Positions 24,342 to 36,703 of a DNA stretch of 64,000 nt are shown in pieces. The notes below the pieces were generated by a model, which saw nothing but the letters and a program-made list of their open reading frames with translations, had not been told where the DNA came from and did not search any database. The translations under genes and the position numbers were made by a program. The stretch is from Coenobita brevimanus. Taxonomy: Eukaryota > Arthropoda > Malacostraca > Decapoda > Coenobitidae. The stretch spans positions 15,899,691 to 15,963,690 of the forward strand of contig CM064681.1 of the NCBI GenBank assembly GCA_032717465.1. Direction: 5' to 3'. Each line of letters starts with the position of its first letter. Position 1 is the first letter of the stretch.

Positions 24342-25110
24342 CAATAGAATTATACCCCTTAAACTAGTACATTCATATTCATCACCCTTGCAATTATATA
24401 ATGGAACCACACACGCACTTACCCAGTTAATCGGCACCATACTTAAAAAAAAAAAAAAAAAATCAGTAATCTTACAAACAACTCAACAATAGTCGGTCCA
24501 CCATCTTTCAAACATTCCACAGCACTCCCATCCATACCTTCAGCTTTCCCTGCTTTCATCTCCTTTACTGCCTCCTGCACTTCCTCCATTGTGATTAAAA
24601 AATCATTCGCTTGCACTCTTCCACCTTCCACCATCTCAGCCTCCTTTTCCTCCTCATCATTTAACAATATTTCAAAATACTCCGTCCATCTCTTTCCTAC
24701 TGCATCCAACTCAGTTAACATCCTTCCATTCTCTGATTTTACTCTCTCTTCCTACCTAGACTTTCCCTTTCGCACCCTCTTCACCTCCTTTCAACCCATT
24801 TTCTTATTCTGCTGAAAATTCTCAGTCAACCACCTACTCCACCTCTCATCTGCTGCCACTTTAGCATCATGAACAGCCCTTCTCGCCCTATTCTTCTTTT
24901 CCTTATACCTCTTATATAACGCCTCATCCATCCTCTGCGGCCACACTTCATATGCACATCTCTTCTCAGCCATAGCCATACTTACTTCCTCGCAACGCCA
25001 TTCACTTCCCTTTCTTACACCACCACCTACTCGTCTCACACCACACACCTCTTCCGGTAGAGTACCTGGGCTAGACTACCTGGGAGGAAGTAGTTCATCC
25101 ATTATACATA
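24342..25110 (-). pseudogene. LINE RT relic, copy B (5' half only)
   Basis: It duplicates 15736-16510: the basic linker, the KRWTEYFEILLN segment and the start of RT. The palm and tail domains present at 14516-15735 are absent because the duplication starts inside this element. Confidence 0.75.
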
Positions 25111-25169
25111 CATACATACACACACACATCTATCTATCTATCTATCTATCTACTGTATATATGTGGCGA

Positions 25170-25604
25170 TACTTGAAGGTGACTGTTTCAGGATGAAGCC
25201 ATCAAGGATGGGTTTAGTTAATTTGAAGAGGTAGGTGGTGGTTGATGTTTAGGTCCATAACCATGCTGGGATCGGAGAGAGAGATGTGGGGCGATATTCT
25301 GTAAAACTAACCTTTCAATGGTTTTGGGTGATGTACAAAACAATCCTACTGGCCTGTATTTTGCGGAATTCTTGGATGATTTGAGTATAGAGATCATGGT
25401 TGTTTTCTTCAAGATTGGAGGGATATATCGTTGTGAGTGTAGGCGAAGTTGAAAACTGCACTGAAGGCAATAATAATATGGGCAAAAACATTGAAGTGGA
25501 TGGATGAAATCTATTCAGGACGTACTGCTCTTTTTTCATTTTTTTTTTTTTATCAGTTGCTGACTTTCAGAGAAACATAGCTAAAGTATTGAGTGTTTTC
25601 TTAT

Positions 25605-25637
<33 letters not shown>

Positions 25638-27210
25638 TATTGTATTCGCTATGTTTTGCAGGATCTATTCTTTGTGGCTAAAGGATACGTAGTAGCTTAT
25701 TAGACTGTCTGATTGTTTCTTCTTGCTGGGGGTGGTTCTATAATATTGTTTAATAGCATTTCATGTTGTGATAAAGGAAAGGTCATGCATATGTGGATGT
25801 GTTTCTCATTGTTTTCCAAAATGTGTTGCTGTTCGTTCTATGATCAAGGGTGTCCACAACATTTTTCCAGTTTTCTTACTTATGTGTATTGATAACTTTA
25901 TTTTTAGTGCCGTTAAATTTCTCCATGGTTTCCAGTTCTTCTGGAAGTGGCCGAGTTATTTTCTTTAGTTTGTTTCTGTGTGAAACAAACTAAGAAAAAT
26001 AACTCGGCCGTGAAAAGTTGGGGCTAAATTTGGGGTGTTGCCACTAGGGATATGAGATTTGCTGGTTATTGTAATTAGTCTGAGAAAAGAGATAATTGTA
26101 TTGTCAATATTATCGAAAAAAATCTATAGGAAATTATTTTTATGTTTGAGCTATGTCTCGAATGAACTGTTCCCAATTTGTCTTCACGTAGTTGATAGTT
26201 TTCCTTTCTTTCCCGTAATATACTTTTATAATGCGTGTTATGATGATGGGGAGATGGAATGATGAAAACCAAGTACTGTTCCCCGAGAAGTATGAATGGC
26301 TAGCGCAGGGGTGCATAGGGTGGTATTGTGGGAGGAGGCCGTCCTGTTGCATCTGTGTGGAGGTCGTCTTGGAGTTTGGTGGTTGTTTAGTTTGTTCAGA
26401 TGGTCTAGCTGCTCGAGAAAAAAAGTTTTTTTGACTGAATTTGGTCCGTGTGTATAGCCATGAGTGTTCTTTTACATTAAAATACCCTGCAATTATTACA
26501 TTATAGATGTTCTGGGGTGGAGGGAAAGATGGTTTGTAGACTCTGAGACATTATGTTTGTGGTAGTCTGGATGTGTTAACAATATTCCCTGCATCATTGT
26601 CTATTTTCATTCAGAATAATGTTCTTTCTGAGGAAGTATTTAATGTAGGCGTTGTTTCCTGTGTTGCATATGTAAAAGGAATGTCTGTGCAAGGGGGATA
26701 TGAAGGCTGCCCTCCCCCCCATCTTTTGTTTGTTTTTCTGTTTTTTTGTGCTGTAAGGTGTAAAAAGTCAAATGCTATCTTGTTTGTCAAATTAGATTTT
26801 TGTATTAATACGATTGTCCATGTTGTGTGTGAAGAAAGTCATGAAGTTCTGTTGTGTGAATGTGCGGTCTTTTTGCTTTGTAAACTGTGTGTTGCATGCG
26901 TGTGTCCTCCTACAGTCGGATGTCCTTTGTATGATGTGTTGTTATTGTGATCGCAGCCCAGAGCAAGTTATATGCAATTACCCTTTACAGAGGTTGTTTG
27001 CGGACTAGGATTGTCTACAAACATGTTATCTCCTTCTTGCATTTGTGGCATGTGCTTCTATGTGGACCAGAATTGAGACCAATGTCTCAGGCTAGGAGGA
27101 AAAAGACGGGTCGGCAGGTTGGAGTGCCTGTAGGTCCTTTAATTGATAATAATTTGTATCTCCGAGAAAGCGGCATCCTCATGGTTTGCCGTGAACCTCC
27201 ATAATTGTCC
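25170..27210 (-). pseudogene. LINE endonuclease/N-terminal RT relic, copy B
   Basis: Near-identical copy of 16570-18600, with the same DIGLNSGPH-type motif and the same disabling stops. A T tract at about 25608-25636 is longer than in copy A. Confidence 0.6.
25948..26008. repeat. 28-bp inverted repeat, copy B
   Basis: Same hairpin as at 17338-17398. Confidence 0.8.
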
Positions 27211-27294
27211 ATCCCCACAGTATCTCAGGCTCTAATATGACTAAGCAGACCACTGAATTCAGACATCCCAGATTTGACAGTGCAACTCCTCCTC

Positions 27295-27350
<56 letters not shown>

Positions 27351-27412
27351 ATTCCCTATAACACGTAATTATGGAGGTAATTTCCAGAAAGCAGTGACCA
27401 GCCAAGGATGTC

Positions 27413-27497
27413 ATGAAGCCCACTCGAGCCCTTCTGTTGGTTGTGGTGGCTGTCTCTGTGTCTTGTGCTGCACCCTTAACTCTCTTGCCTTCCCCAG
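27413..27497 (+). CDS. Ionotropic-receptor-like gene, exon 1 with signal peptide (copy B)
   Basis: Identical by eye to 18805-18889, with intact ATG, signal peptide and donor site. The GA tract upstream and the CA tract in intron 1 are also kept. If the duplication is real, the genome has two 5' ends for this gene, of which only the right-hand one can splice to the rest of the gene without skipping over the other. Confidence 0.6.
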
Positions 27498-27508
27498 GTG
27501 TATTCTTG

Positions 27509-27541
<33 letters not shown>

Positions 27542-28032
27542 ACTTTCTTTGTTTCTATTTAATATAACTCAAAAATCATTCGTACACGACACCGTAATAA
27601 GATTAATGTTAAAAAAAAAAAAAATTGTAATTTTACTCGCACTATCTTTCAGATGATAATTTTAGTAAACCCAAGATTTCAAAATACTGGGAGAAGATGT
27701 GACCTTCATTAACTCCTTCCCTACCTTGGTTATTTTCACAGATGATGATCAACTAATGATGTAGTTTTAAATAAAAACCTAATTGTTATATTCTCGACGG
27801 TTAAGTAGGCTCCGTGTCACCTCATCCTTCCCAGTATCATTTGCGTCGGAGCTGGCAAATATTCTCTTCAGTGATAACTGTAAAATCTATGTCTGTCTTA
27901 AGTGCCATGGTAAATACAAAAAGAATATTAATGTTTAACATAGAGGATAAGTCGTTAAGTGATTTCCTAGAGAGCCTCCTAACATACAGTAATAGTACCC
28001 CCAAAACTATCGTAATGTTAATTCATTTGCAG

Positions 28033-28157
28033 ACAAGAAAGATGTGATGGTGGACTCGACCCAGATGCTTAGTTCAGTACTCTCAACACTGTTACAAGAC
28101 AAGTGTTACGCTGTCCTTCTCTCTGATGACTATACGTCACACAGCGCCATTTATAAG
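28033..28157 (+). CDS. Ionotropic-receptor-like gene, exon 2 (copy B)
   Basis: Same 125-nt exon with intact acceptor and GTAAGT donor as at 19430-19554; no stop or frameshift. Confidence 0.65.
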
Positions 28158-28537
28158 GTAAGTATGAAAGATAACCGTGGTAATTATAGGACAGTTTTGG
28201 GAACAAAGCACCTGTAGTTAAATGAGTAACAAAACAAGAAACATTATCCACTGGAATAACAAAAAGATGTGCCACTTCACACATTCCTGATAATGGACGT
28301 ATTTACGCAACACCAACTGCCGTCCCTCATTTGAGGGAATTCCTACCACGAAAACAAAATAACATCTCAATAATCCTCCTCCCTAGAACAGACGTAGAAC
28401 AAACATTGTGAATAGTATTGAACTACACTGAAGTCATTTCTATATCAGCTTTATTTCTTCCAAGCGAGTCCTGAGCGTGAGAAAATCATGAAGGTAGCGC
28501 ACGGATCTATGAAAAAAATAATAGCCCCTGCAAGTCT

Positions 28538-28886
28538 GGGGGAGGCGGTGGCTCAATCGGTAGAGAGGTGGCCTGTAGTCCTAACGGACCCCGGTTCAAA
28601 TCCCGCTGGGACAGGGAACAGTTTGAGGATTTGAATTTCATAAAAATCAGACTTTACTGATCCACCAGAAGACCCGCCGACATGTCGTAAAAATACCCCC
28701 GCTAATACCAGTACACCAGTCCTGCATGAGACAGCCCTAGCATGTATTCAATATGGACGGTGGGTGTTAGCGCCGAAGTGGTGGCATGTGGAGGTGTGCG
28801 GTGCGTAGGAGGGCTACTGGGCCTTGAAAGCAGGCTGTGAAGCCTATACCCAGAGTCGGACACATAAAAATAAAAATAAAATAAAA
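28538..28886 (+). mobile_element. tRNA-derived SINE, copy B
   Basis: Same element as 19935-20283 with at least one substitution (G28803). It was carried along by the duplication, not independently inserted. Confidence 0.75.
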
Positions 28887-29320
28887 CTCGAACTATATTT
28901 CCTAAGCTGACAAGATTGTATTTCAAACATATTGTATTTCAGCTTCGGGTTCAATTTCTTATGAAAAATTATTTAGGAAGCTTGAGGTTAACGCTTGTCA
29001 CTGTTGCAGCTCTTGCCAAAACCATCCTGTTCCAGAAGCTTAAGTCATGACCCCTCACCCCACAAAAAAAAACTCAATAAATTCACGATTGAACCGATGT
29101 AAGATATTGTTTATTGCACCTATCCCCATCTGCAGTAACGACAATCCATTTGGACGATTATAAATTGGTGATTTCTCTGTCTTGGGAAATTTTTTTGAAC
29201 AGGGATCAGAGATTACGAGAAGTGTAGCAATGATAATGCAAATGTATTCACAGCCATGACCTGAAAATAAAGCAGAGTATTCGTTTATATGTCATTAAAG
29301 TTGTGTATTTAATAATCTAG

Positions 29321-29434
29321 ATGGACGGGCTGCGTTCAACCTGGGGTGTGGGTATGTTTGAAGTGGGTGGGAAAGGCCAGAACGCTAACGTGACGCAGGC
29401 ACAACTCTCCCGTGTGGTTGACCAGACTCGGCAG
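29321..29434 (+). CDS. Ionotropic-receptor-like gene, exon 3 (copy B)
   Basis: Same 38-codon exon as 20718-20831, with intact splice sites and reading frame. No recognisable exon 4 was found between here and the end of the window. Confidence 0.65.
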
Positions 29435-29935
29435 GTATGTTCACCTATGATACACAGGGCACTCTCGCATAGCGGATCAGAAATCACCTGGATCAGAAGT
29501 GTACTAAACGAATATTGTACATGCACAGCTGATGGTGTCATGGACGCCCCAGCATATAGGAACTTTCGGGTTATCTGGTGGGCTAAATCCCCATAACATT
29601 AGTAATCCAAATCGCACCATGCACACTTAGTCATTGCTGGAAATGAATAAGTATGAAATTCAAACACCCATTTTGACGTCCTTGCATGACCAGGGTTTGG
29701 TGCCCATTTTTCAGATTGCTTCTGTTTGATAGGTGGATGTGCAGTTACATGTGGAATAATCTGTACCTATTTAGTGGAGCTAGGATTCCGAGGGATTGAA
29801 TGGTGATTGAATACGAGTGTAGCCCATTCCGTTGACCACAGTTTGGTTAGTATCCTAGACTATATAATTTCTTCTAAGACTTGAATCCTCTCTCACCCCA
29901 CCGTACGATGGGAAAGGAGTTCTGGATATTAATGT

Positions 29936-29972
<37 letters not shown>

Positions 29973-30082
29973 TATCGAACCAAAGATAGCTACTTTTCAA
30001 AAGGCCGATATAGGGTGAGCTGGGTGAATGTCTGTGACGTCATCACTATGCATGCCCAGTGGACGTTTGACACAATTGATAT

Positions 30083-30740
30083 CAAATATTTTTTATGTAA
30101 GGAAGAAGGAACCGAAAGGTAGAAGCCCACAAAGATTGTTCCCTCTAGGAAAGCATAAAAAGAAGAGAATAGACACCATATTTCAAGGTCAGTTCATTTC
30201 GAGATATCTGGACACACTGTATTTGAAAGCCTGGAGGTCATAGGTAGTAGATTAATTGTACTCCAATCAGAGTTATAAGCCAAGTCAGATATTATGTTTG
30301 TCATAGCCTCATTCCATGTTTGTTGAAGTAACTGCAGCGATGGACGCTTCGAGAAACAGAGAAAAAGTGAAGGGTCGAGTCGTCAGCGTGTAAGTGGATA
30401 GGGTTAGATGTAGGCTACAGCTTAGGTCATCAATGAGTAGAAGGAAGAGAGTTTTTGATGGGACAGAGCCCTGAGGAACATCACTACTGACAACTGTTAG
30501 AGAAGAACTGTGTCTGTCTACAACAGCAGCAATCATAGCACTTCTGGCTCATTACACTGGGAAATGTATGAGCAACACCCTCCCCAGAAGCATTATGATT
30601 GGAGAGTGGTGATTAATCCATTGGCTAAGGAGGTGTGTTTTTCATCCAATGTCCCTGGTGCGGCAGATATAGTATTAGAAAAATAGGATGCTTTCGCATG
30701 CAGTTTTGACCAAATTATATTTAACATTTTGAAATTTTAG
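30083..30740 (-). pseudogene. CR1/jockey-like LINE RT relic, copy B
   Basis: Copy of 21480-22140. A 75-codon open frame covers DVPQGSVPSKTLFLLLIDDL, then shifts before the palm aspartates. A two-base difference (GTTTTTGATG here versus GTGGTTGATG in A) keeps this frame. Confidence 0.6.
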
Positions 30741-30808
30741 TGACAAAAGCTGCAGTCTTTCCACTAACCTCTGAAATAAACTGGAAGTTCATAGGTGGAC
30801 CAGGTTTG

Positions 30809-30848
30809 GAGAGAGAGAGAGAGAGAGAGTGTGTGTGTGTGTGTATGT

Positions 30849-30892
<44 letters not shown>
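30809..30892. repeat. Compound GA/GT microsatellite, copy B (about 84 bp)
   Basis: Same locus as 22207-22391, much shorter and with TATGTGTGTATG interruptions. Confidence 0.95.
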
Positions 30893-30893
<1 letters not shown>

Positions 30894-31618
30894 GAAGAAG
30901 AGGTGTTTTGTGTTGCTGAAAAACATGGGTCACTCAGGCAGGTGCCAGGCGGTGCGCAAGTGGCCACCGTGTCATTTGCGCTGTTCGTTTTTTTTCTTCT
31001 TCTTCTTAAGGTACACTTTGTCATCCAGCCATATTGGTAACAGTTGCACATGTCAACAAGAAGTGCTTCGACAACATTGCACCTTTTCTCGGGAACAGAT
31101 GAAACAATTCAGCTAATCAAACCAGAAAATCATCAGACAAGACTTGTTTTGACATTGAAAAGGCTTATAACTAATTTCGGCCTAATCAAACGTTAACCTG
31201 CCATAATACCTTATTATGTCTGGGTGATGTCGAAGATGCAACGTTGCCGGGTCTTTTCTTGAGGTACTCGCTCAGATGTTGCCAATACAACTGGATGACC
31301 AATGATACCTGAAAATAAGTAAAATGCATACCATGACGAAGTTTGGGACGTGACTCCCATGCTTTTTAAACGCTAAGAACAAGTTACTATTTTTTCAGTT
31401 ATAAGGATGATTGTTGCACCGCAATGTTGTAAATATGTAACCCACAAGAAGACAGTCAGAAGCACTACACTTAGTGCAAAACATGCCATGAAGTGTACTA
31501 GTAACTAAGGTGAGAACCGAATGTTTTCATTGAATTTTTTAATTTTCTCACTAAACATATCATTTATTATTATTAATAATTAATATAAAACCAATTACAA
31601 GGTACTGAAGTAGGAAAA

Positions 31619-32140
31619 TTATGCAGAGTTACCATATGAAAAAAATGTGCAACAGTTGATTTCACCAAAGGTAATCACTTGTTAATTTATCGACTAGTTA
31701 TTTCTAGCTGTGGATTTATGAAGTAATTTTGTCTATGTATATACTTGTCTATGATCTTAAAAAGCAATATTAGTCCAAAGTAACTTCGTAGCGAGAGTCA
31801 CTTTCAATTTAACTAGGGTGTGATGCACTCCAGTGTCTCTAACCATCTCCACACTTGCTATTACTTATGCAGAGTTGCCACGTGAGGGAAAAAATGGTAG
31901 CACTTGACCACCAAAAATAGTTACTTATTTACTTATTTTCCTACCCTTTATTACTAGTTCTGCCTAACAAAGTAAATTTCTGTCTCAGCAACTACTTGTC
32001 TTTGGTCTTATAAAACGATAACAATTAAAAATGACTAAGTAGCGAGCATCATTTTCACTTTTGCTAATGTGTACTACACTGCAGTGTCACTCACCATTGT
32101 CTCCTTATTTACTATTACATTAATTATTTATATTATAGCA
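31619..32140. repeat. Diverged tandem repeat, about 250-bp unit, copy B
   Basis: Counterpart of 23119-23640. Confidence 0.65.
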
Positions 32141-32189
32141 TAATAAAACAGGGTACTTATTTTTATGTACATTATTCCCCAAAGCGTTC

Positions 32190-33000
32190 TTTTTTTTTTT
32201 TTAATCCAGGGAAGAAGGAATCAAAAACATGCAAGATTGTTCCTTTGTTCCTTCCAAGAGAGAATAAAAACAGAACAAGAGAACGCCGTCTTCAAGATTT
32301 CATTTCAGGATGCACAGACACATTTCATTTAAAAACATGAACGTCATAGGCAGTAGGATATAGAGACACAGGAAGACATTTCCAGAACTGACCTGTTCCA
32401 TACAAGATGGATTATGCGTAACAGTTAGCTCTTGCATTAGAAGGTTAGACAAAAAAGGGATGAGCATTTCCCGCCAGAAGTGTGCTACATGCCCGCATAG
32501 TTTTGAACTGATGTAAGTAAATAGGTTAGATGAACAGTGACCACTGAAGTAGCAATGGGCAAAAGTTAATGATGCTAAAACGTGGCAAACAAAGGTTTCA
32601 GAGAGCCAGTAAGAGGGGGAGAGTTATGAGACGAAAATGCCAGTGAATCCATATTGTTTAGAACAGTTGTATGTGGAGAGCCTTTCCACATATGAGAGTT
32701 GTACTCTACACTGGGGTAAATAAAACTTTGTATGTAGTCAACAACTGGGGGGGTAAGGAAGGCACAAAGTCAGGTTAGCACACTTAATCTCTTGAAGGCA
32801 TTTCTTTCCAAGAGAGGTAACATGATCTTTCCAAGATATATCCCGAGAGAATGACACCCCAAGTATGTTGAAAGATGATACAAGATTGAGGCTGATATTG
32901 TTAAAATTCAAAGGGTAATCCTGCAGAAAATTCGGAAGGATCAAAAGATGTAAGAACTCAGTTTTTGTTGCATCAAAAACAACAAGTCTCAGAAACACTC
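32190..33000 (-). pseudogene. CR1-like LINE RT C-terminal region crossing the right duplication boundary
   Basis: Sense reading from 33000: RLVVFDATKTEFLHL, then a LNFNNISLNLVSSFNILGV segment and SRDISWKDHV, the standard post-palm blocks of CR1/jockey LINEs, then a degraded tail to 32190. The stretch 32834-33000 is unique. The rest belongs to unit B and is repeated at 23700-24338. Confidence 0.7.
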
Positions 33001-35334
33001 ATAGCAGGACGTTCATTTTCACTTGCATGCAGCACACGGCATTGTCACTTGCCATTGTCTCCTTATTCACTATTACATTTATTCCATATTTTCATACCTA
33101 CTAAACCAGGGGTTTTTGCACACATTTTCAATCTTTTCTATCACTTAGAATCATTCACGGGTGTGATAGGCTCGGGAGCACTGTCACTTACAAGGCTGAC
33201 CTTGCACTCAGCACACATAGCCTCCTCACGTCCACTCTTCCCTATTGGATTCATTGTCAGTGGTGTCATTGGGTGTTAGGTGGTGTCACGTGAGTGACTG
33301 AGTGTGACTGGGCAAGGGGGGAGGGAGGCAGTTGGGAGAAAAAGGGCAATATCATGGCTCCATAGCAGCCATTGGGTGACTGAGTAATGCAACACCTTCA
33401 GGCAGGCTGGAAGGGACCCATGCCACCCACTCATCAAGCATTATCAAGAGTTAGGCAGGAATAACTGTCCACAACAAATACAAAATTTCCCGTGTTCTTC
33501 TTGAATGACCATTGCAGCCATAGTCCTTTCAGAAGGATTATCACAGTCTGAAGGTTAACTTCTGGCTAAGCAGAACTATACATATATCCCAGTGTAGCTA
33601 ATGTTCGGGTAATTTACGCTGTCCCTCTAGGTTATTATCATGAATTTTCCGGCACAATGCAGACAGGTGATAGAGTAGTACTCTTGTAATGTGTATTTTT
33701 GTGTATATCTCTTTGTATGTATGCATCCATGCATGCAAGGTTTTGCCCCTGCTCATTTGTGTCACATACTGTGGCTATTCCGGTATGGTGCAGGTAAGCA
33801 GTTGACCAGTACTCATGCACTGTGTATTTTTGCACATGTATCAGTGTAAGTGGATATGTACGTATGCTTTTGCTTGCCAAGATCCCCCCTTCCATATGGC
33901 CTGAACCCCATCCTACAAAATGTTAGTGAACTTGGCTGCAGGACTGATAGGACTGTAGTGACAGCTGTGATGGTCCTTGGCACTTTCAGAAGGATACAGG
34001 ATTTTTTTTTATACTTTGCACACTCCATTTTTGGTACCAAATGTATGTTTATGCATGGTGAGTGGGTACCGTGGGGACAACCCCAGCCTGCTAGCAAGAC
34101 ACTAACCCGACTGTTACACAGTTGCTTCCATGACATCTGCATGTCAGTCTGATTTTTCCGATGCTCCCATTCCTAGCCTTGTGCTTAGCCAGGCATGAGA
34201 CATGTCCACCCACCCAAGAGGCATCATTTACTAGGTGGGTAGAGGAGTGATAGTGATTCTACTCAGGTATTTGAAAAATGCAAAAATAGAGATATTAGAA
34301 CCACGTGACCCTACTCAGAATTCCACCTCATGCCTCACAATTGGTCAAACGTGCTGCCTTCCTACCACCCTCACTCCTTTAAAGTGTCAGTAGATCCCAC
34401 TTGAAGAAAGTAGCAAAACTCAACTAAGTTGGATCCTGATGTATTGAACAATGGTGAGGATTAAGAGCAGTGGCTTGGCAGAAACGAATGCAATAAGGGG
34501 ATATGGAGACACTTGGCGAAAAAATCTAAACTATTTGGAGTTAAGACTTGAAACTTCCCATATGACTAGGCACTTATGTTGCCTACATTGTGCATGAACA
34601 AGAACCATATACATATACGTATATGTATACATATACGAATTCATATATGTATACATATAACGAATCAATAAATTTCATGGCAGCATTAATACTCAACCAA
34701 TTTTCTTCATTTTTTGGCTGTGAATAGTCATTTGATATCTTTACCACCTTATGCAAAAGTTTTGTAAAAATTTCCCATACATCATGGAATGTCGCCATGT
34801 CATATTTCATGTATGCCGGAGGGAATGTAAAATCCTGGTTTTGGATGACTTTTCCACTACTATACTTAAATCCTTCACATTTTCGACAATATCTTAACAT
34901 AGGTTGCTAGCTCCTATCAAGAACAATATTCACTGATAGTCCCAAGTAAATCTGACTGATTTTCGAATTTGTGATTTTTTTAAAGACAAAATTTATTGAA
35001 CGGAGATACGGCCTTTTAAAGTTTTGAAATGGTTGTCTCTGTGTTCTTTCCTGATTTGAATGATTTTTGCATGTCTTACTCATTAACATAAAGAGATAAT
35101 GTACCTTAAAAATCATCAAAATATTCTAATAATAAGTAGTATAAATATTCAAATAATAAGTGCTATATAGGAATACTTACAATACGTAGCACAGATGAGA
35201 CATCATCCAAAAATTCTATTTTTGCACCTTTGACATTTTTCTTTATCAAACCTCACTGCTGGAGGTCCTCAGAGTACCTAAATCACTGGAAAGAGGTTTA
35301 TTTTAACCACCAGTGGGTGTCTTCTCTTTCCTCC
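33001..35334. other. No gene recognised; one repeat fragment
   Basis: About 33013-33115 matches part of the 250-bp tandem repeat (CATTGTCTCCTTATTCACTA). Frames of 85-109 codons on both strands at 33638-34152 and 34583-35119 show no domain I know. One (34583-34900, minus) begins MLRYCRKCEGFKYSSGKVIQ and could be a transposon relic. A TATACATATACG-type palindromic tract lies at about 34600-34665. Confidence 0.4.
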
Positions 35335-36703
35335 TTAACCCGTCACGTCCCGAGCCTTTCCGCACCTATGACATCCCCCAGTCCCGAGCCTTTTTGGAAA
35401 AATTTTTTTTCTTATGAAACTTCCGCTTAGGTCGAGAAACTATGGAAAATCTTGAAGAAAGTTGTCTCTGCAGTCTATAAGTGGTCTATACAGGTGCGGT
35501 TTCCCCCCGCAGGTATCGTATTCTGTAATGGGCTGGATATGCGTAAACGTTTTCTATGGTAAGGAGTAATGGGACAAACAACACACAACACCTCTACATT
35601 TATTGAATTTGTACTAATAAACAATAACAGTAACAATATAATGGATTTCAGACACATATATAGGAAAAATAAGCATTGTACCATCGCGCGAGCATAGCGA
35701 GTTAGGTCCGAGTCGTATCATGCTATCTGCTAATTTTCTGTTATGAGTCTACCGATCATTTTTTCTACTTGTATACTTCTGTTTCAATGACAATTTACTA
35801 ATTACAACTGTTTGTAAGTGATTTAAGATGTTTTCATTCATTTTGATGACATGCAGCATAAGTTTAGCGCACATCAGCTTAGTAAGCGCACTCGCTATGT
35901 CTCGTATTTCAACATACCAAATTGTTTTATCACTTTCTAATTATTTTCCCATTTACATAGAACCTTTCCCCCACCACTGTGAAGGTTTTCAATTATTTTC
36001 ATTCATTACGAGGGCATTTAGCGATATGCTAGCGCCTATTCACGTAGCAACCACGATCTCAAACACTCGTGTTTCATCATCTACTTTATTTATTCACTCC
36101 AATTATATTTTCCCACTTACATTACACACGTTTACACCCCTCCAATGCACTGTACATACTTACTGCCATTATTTATTCAAGTGAGCGTGAGAATATCGCC
36201 TGAAAATACCCTCGCAAGGAATGTTACGTCATACATAATACTCACACACTTATATACTAATTCACGCACACACTTATATACTAATTATTCACTTTATCAC
36301 TTGCTGACTTTTATTTTGACTAATACGTGCCTTATTCATTCGACTAGGCGTCAGGAAATCTTATCTTTATAGACACGCTATGAATATTTGACTTAGGAAA
36401 TACATCATCATATACAATAATTTGAACTTATATTATACCAGTAAGAATGTCACATAATAGAAAATATATAATAAGGGGCCGTATTTATTGCACTGAGCGA
36501 CAGAATATCGCATCAAACAACCCTCTCTATGTAAGTTTCAACTTAGGGCAGATTTATATACTTACACCCAATGTTTGCACTTATGTTCTACCCGTAGGCA
36601 CTTTATACTAATATTTGGCGATCCACATGACTGATTTTTTCACAGAGCGTCTGTCTGTCGCATTTACATCATAATTTCTGCGTTCTTTCGCAATCACACC
36701 ATG

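Larger units (their letters stand above)
24342..32833. repeat. Tandem duplication unit B, about 8.5 kb
   Basis: Direct repeat of 15736-24341. It ends at CATGATCTTTCCA (32833), after which unique sequence follows. It is about 110 bp shorter, almost wholly because of shorter GA/GT and homopolymer tracts. Confidence 0.95.

Noticed and set aside
33638..34152. Overlapping frames of 85-109 codons on both strands
   Set aside because: No domain, no splice context and no clear repeat membership; listed only as unassigned sequence.
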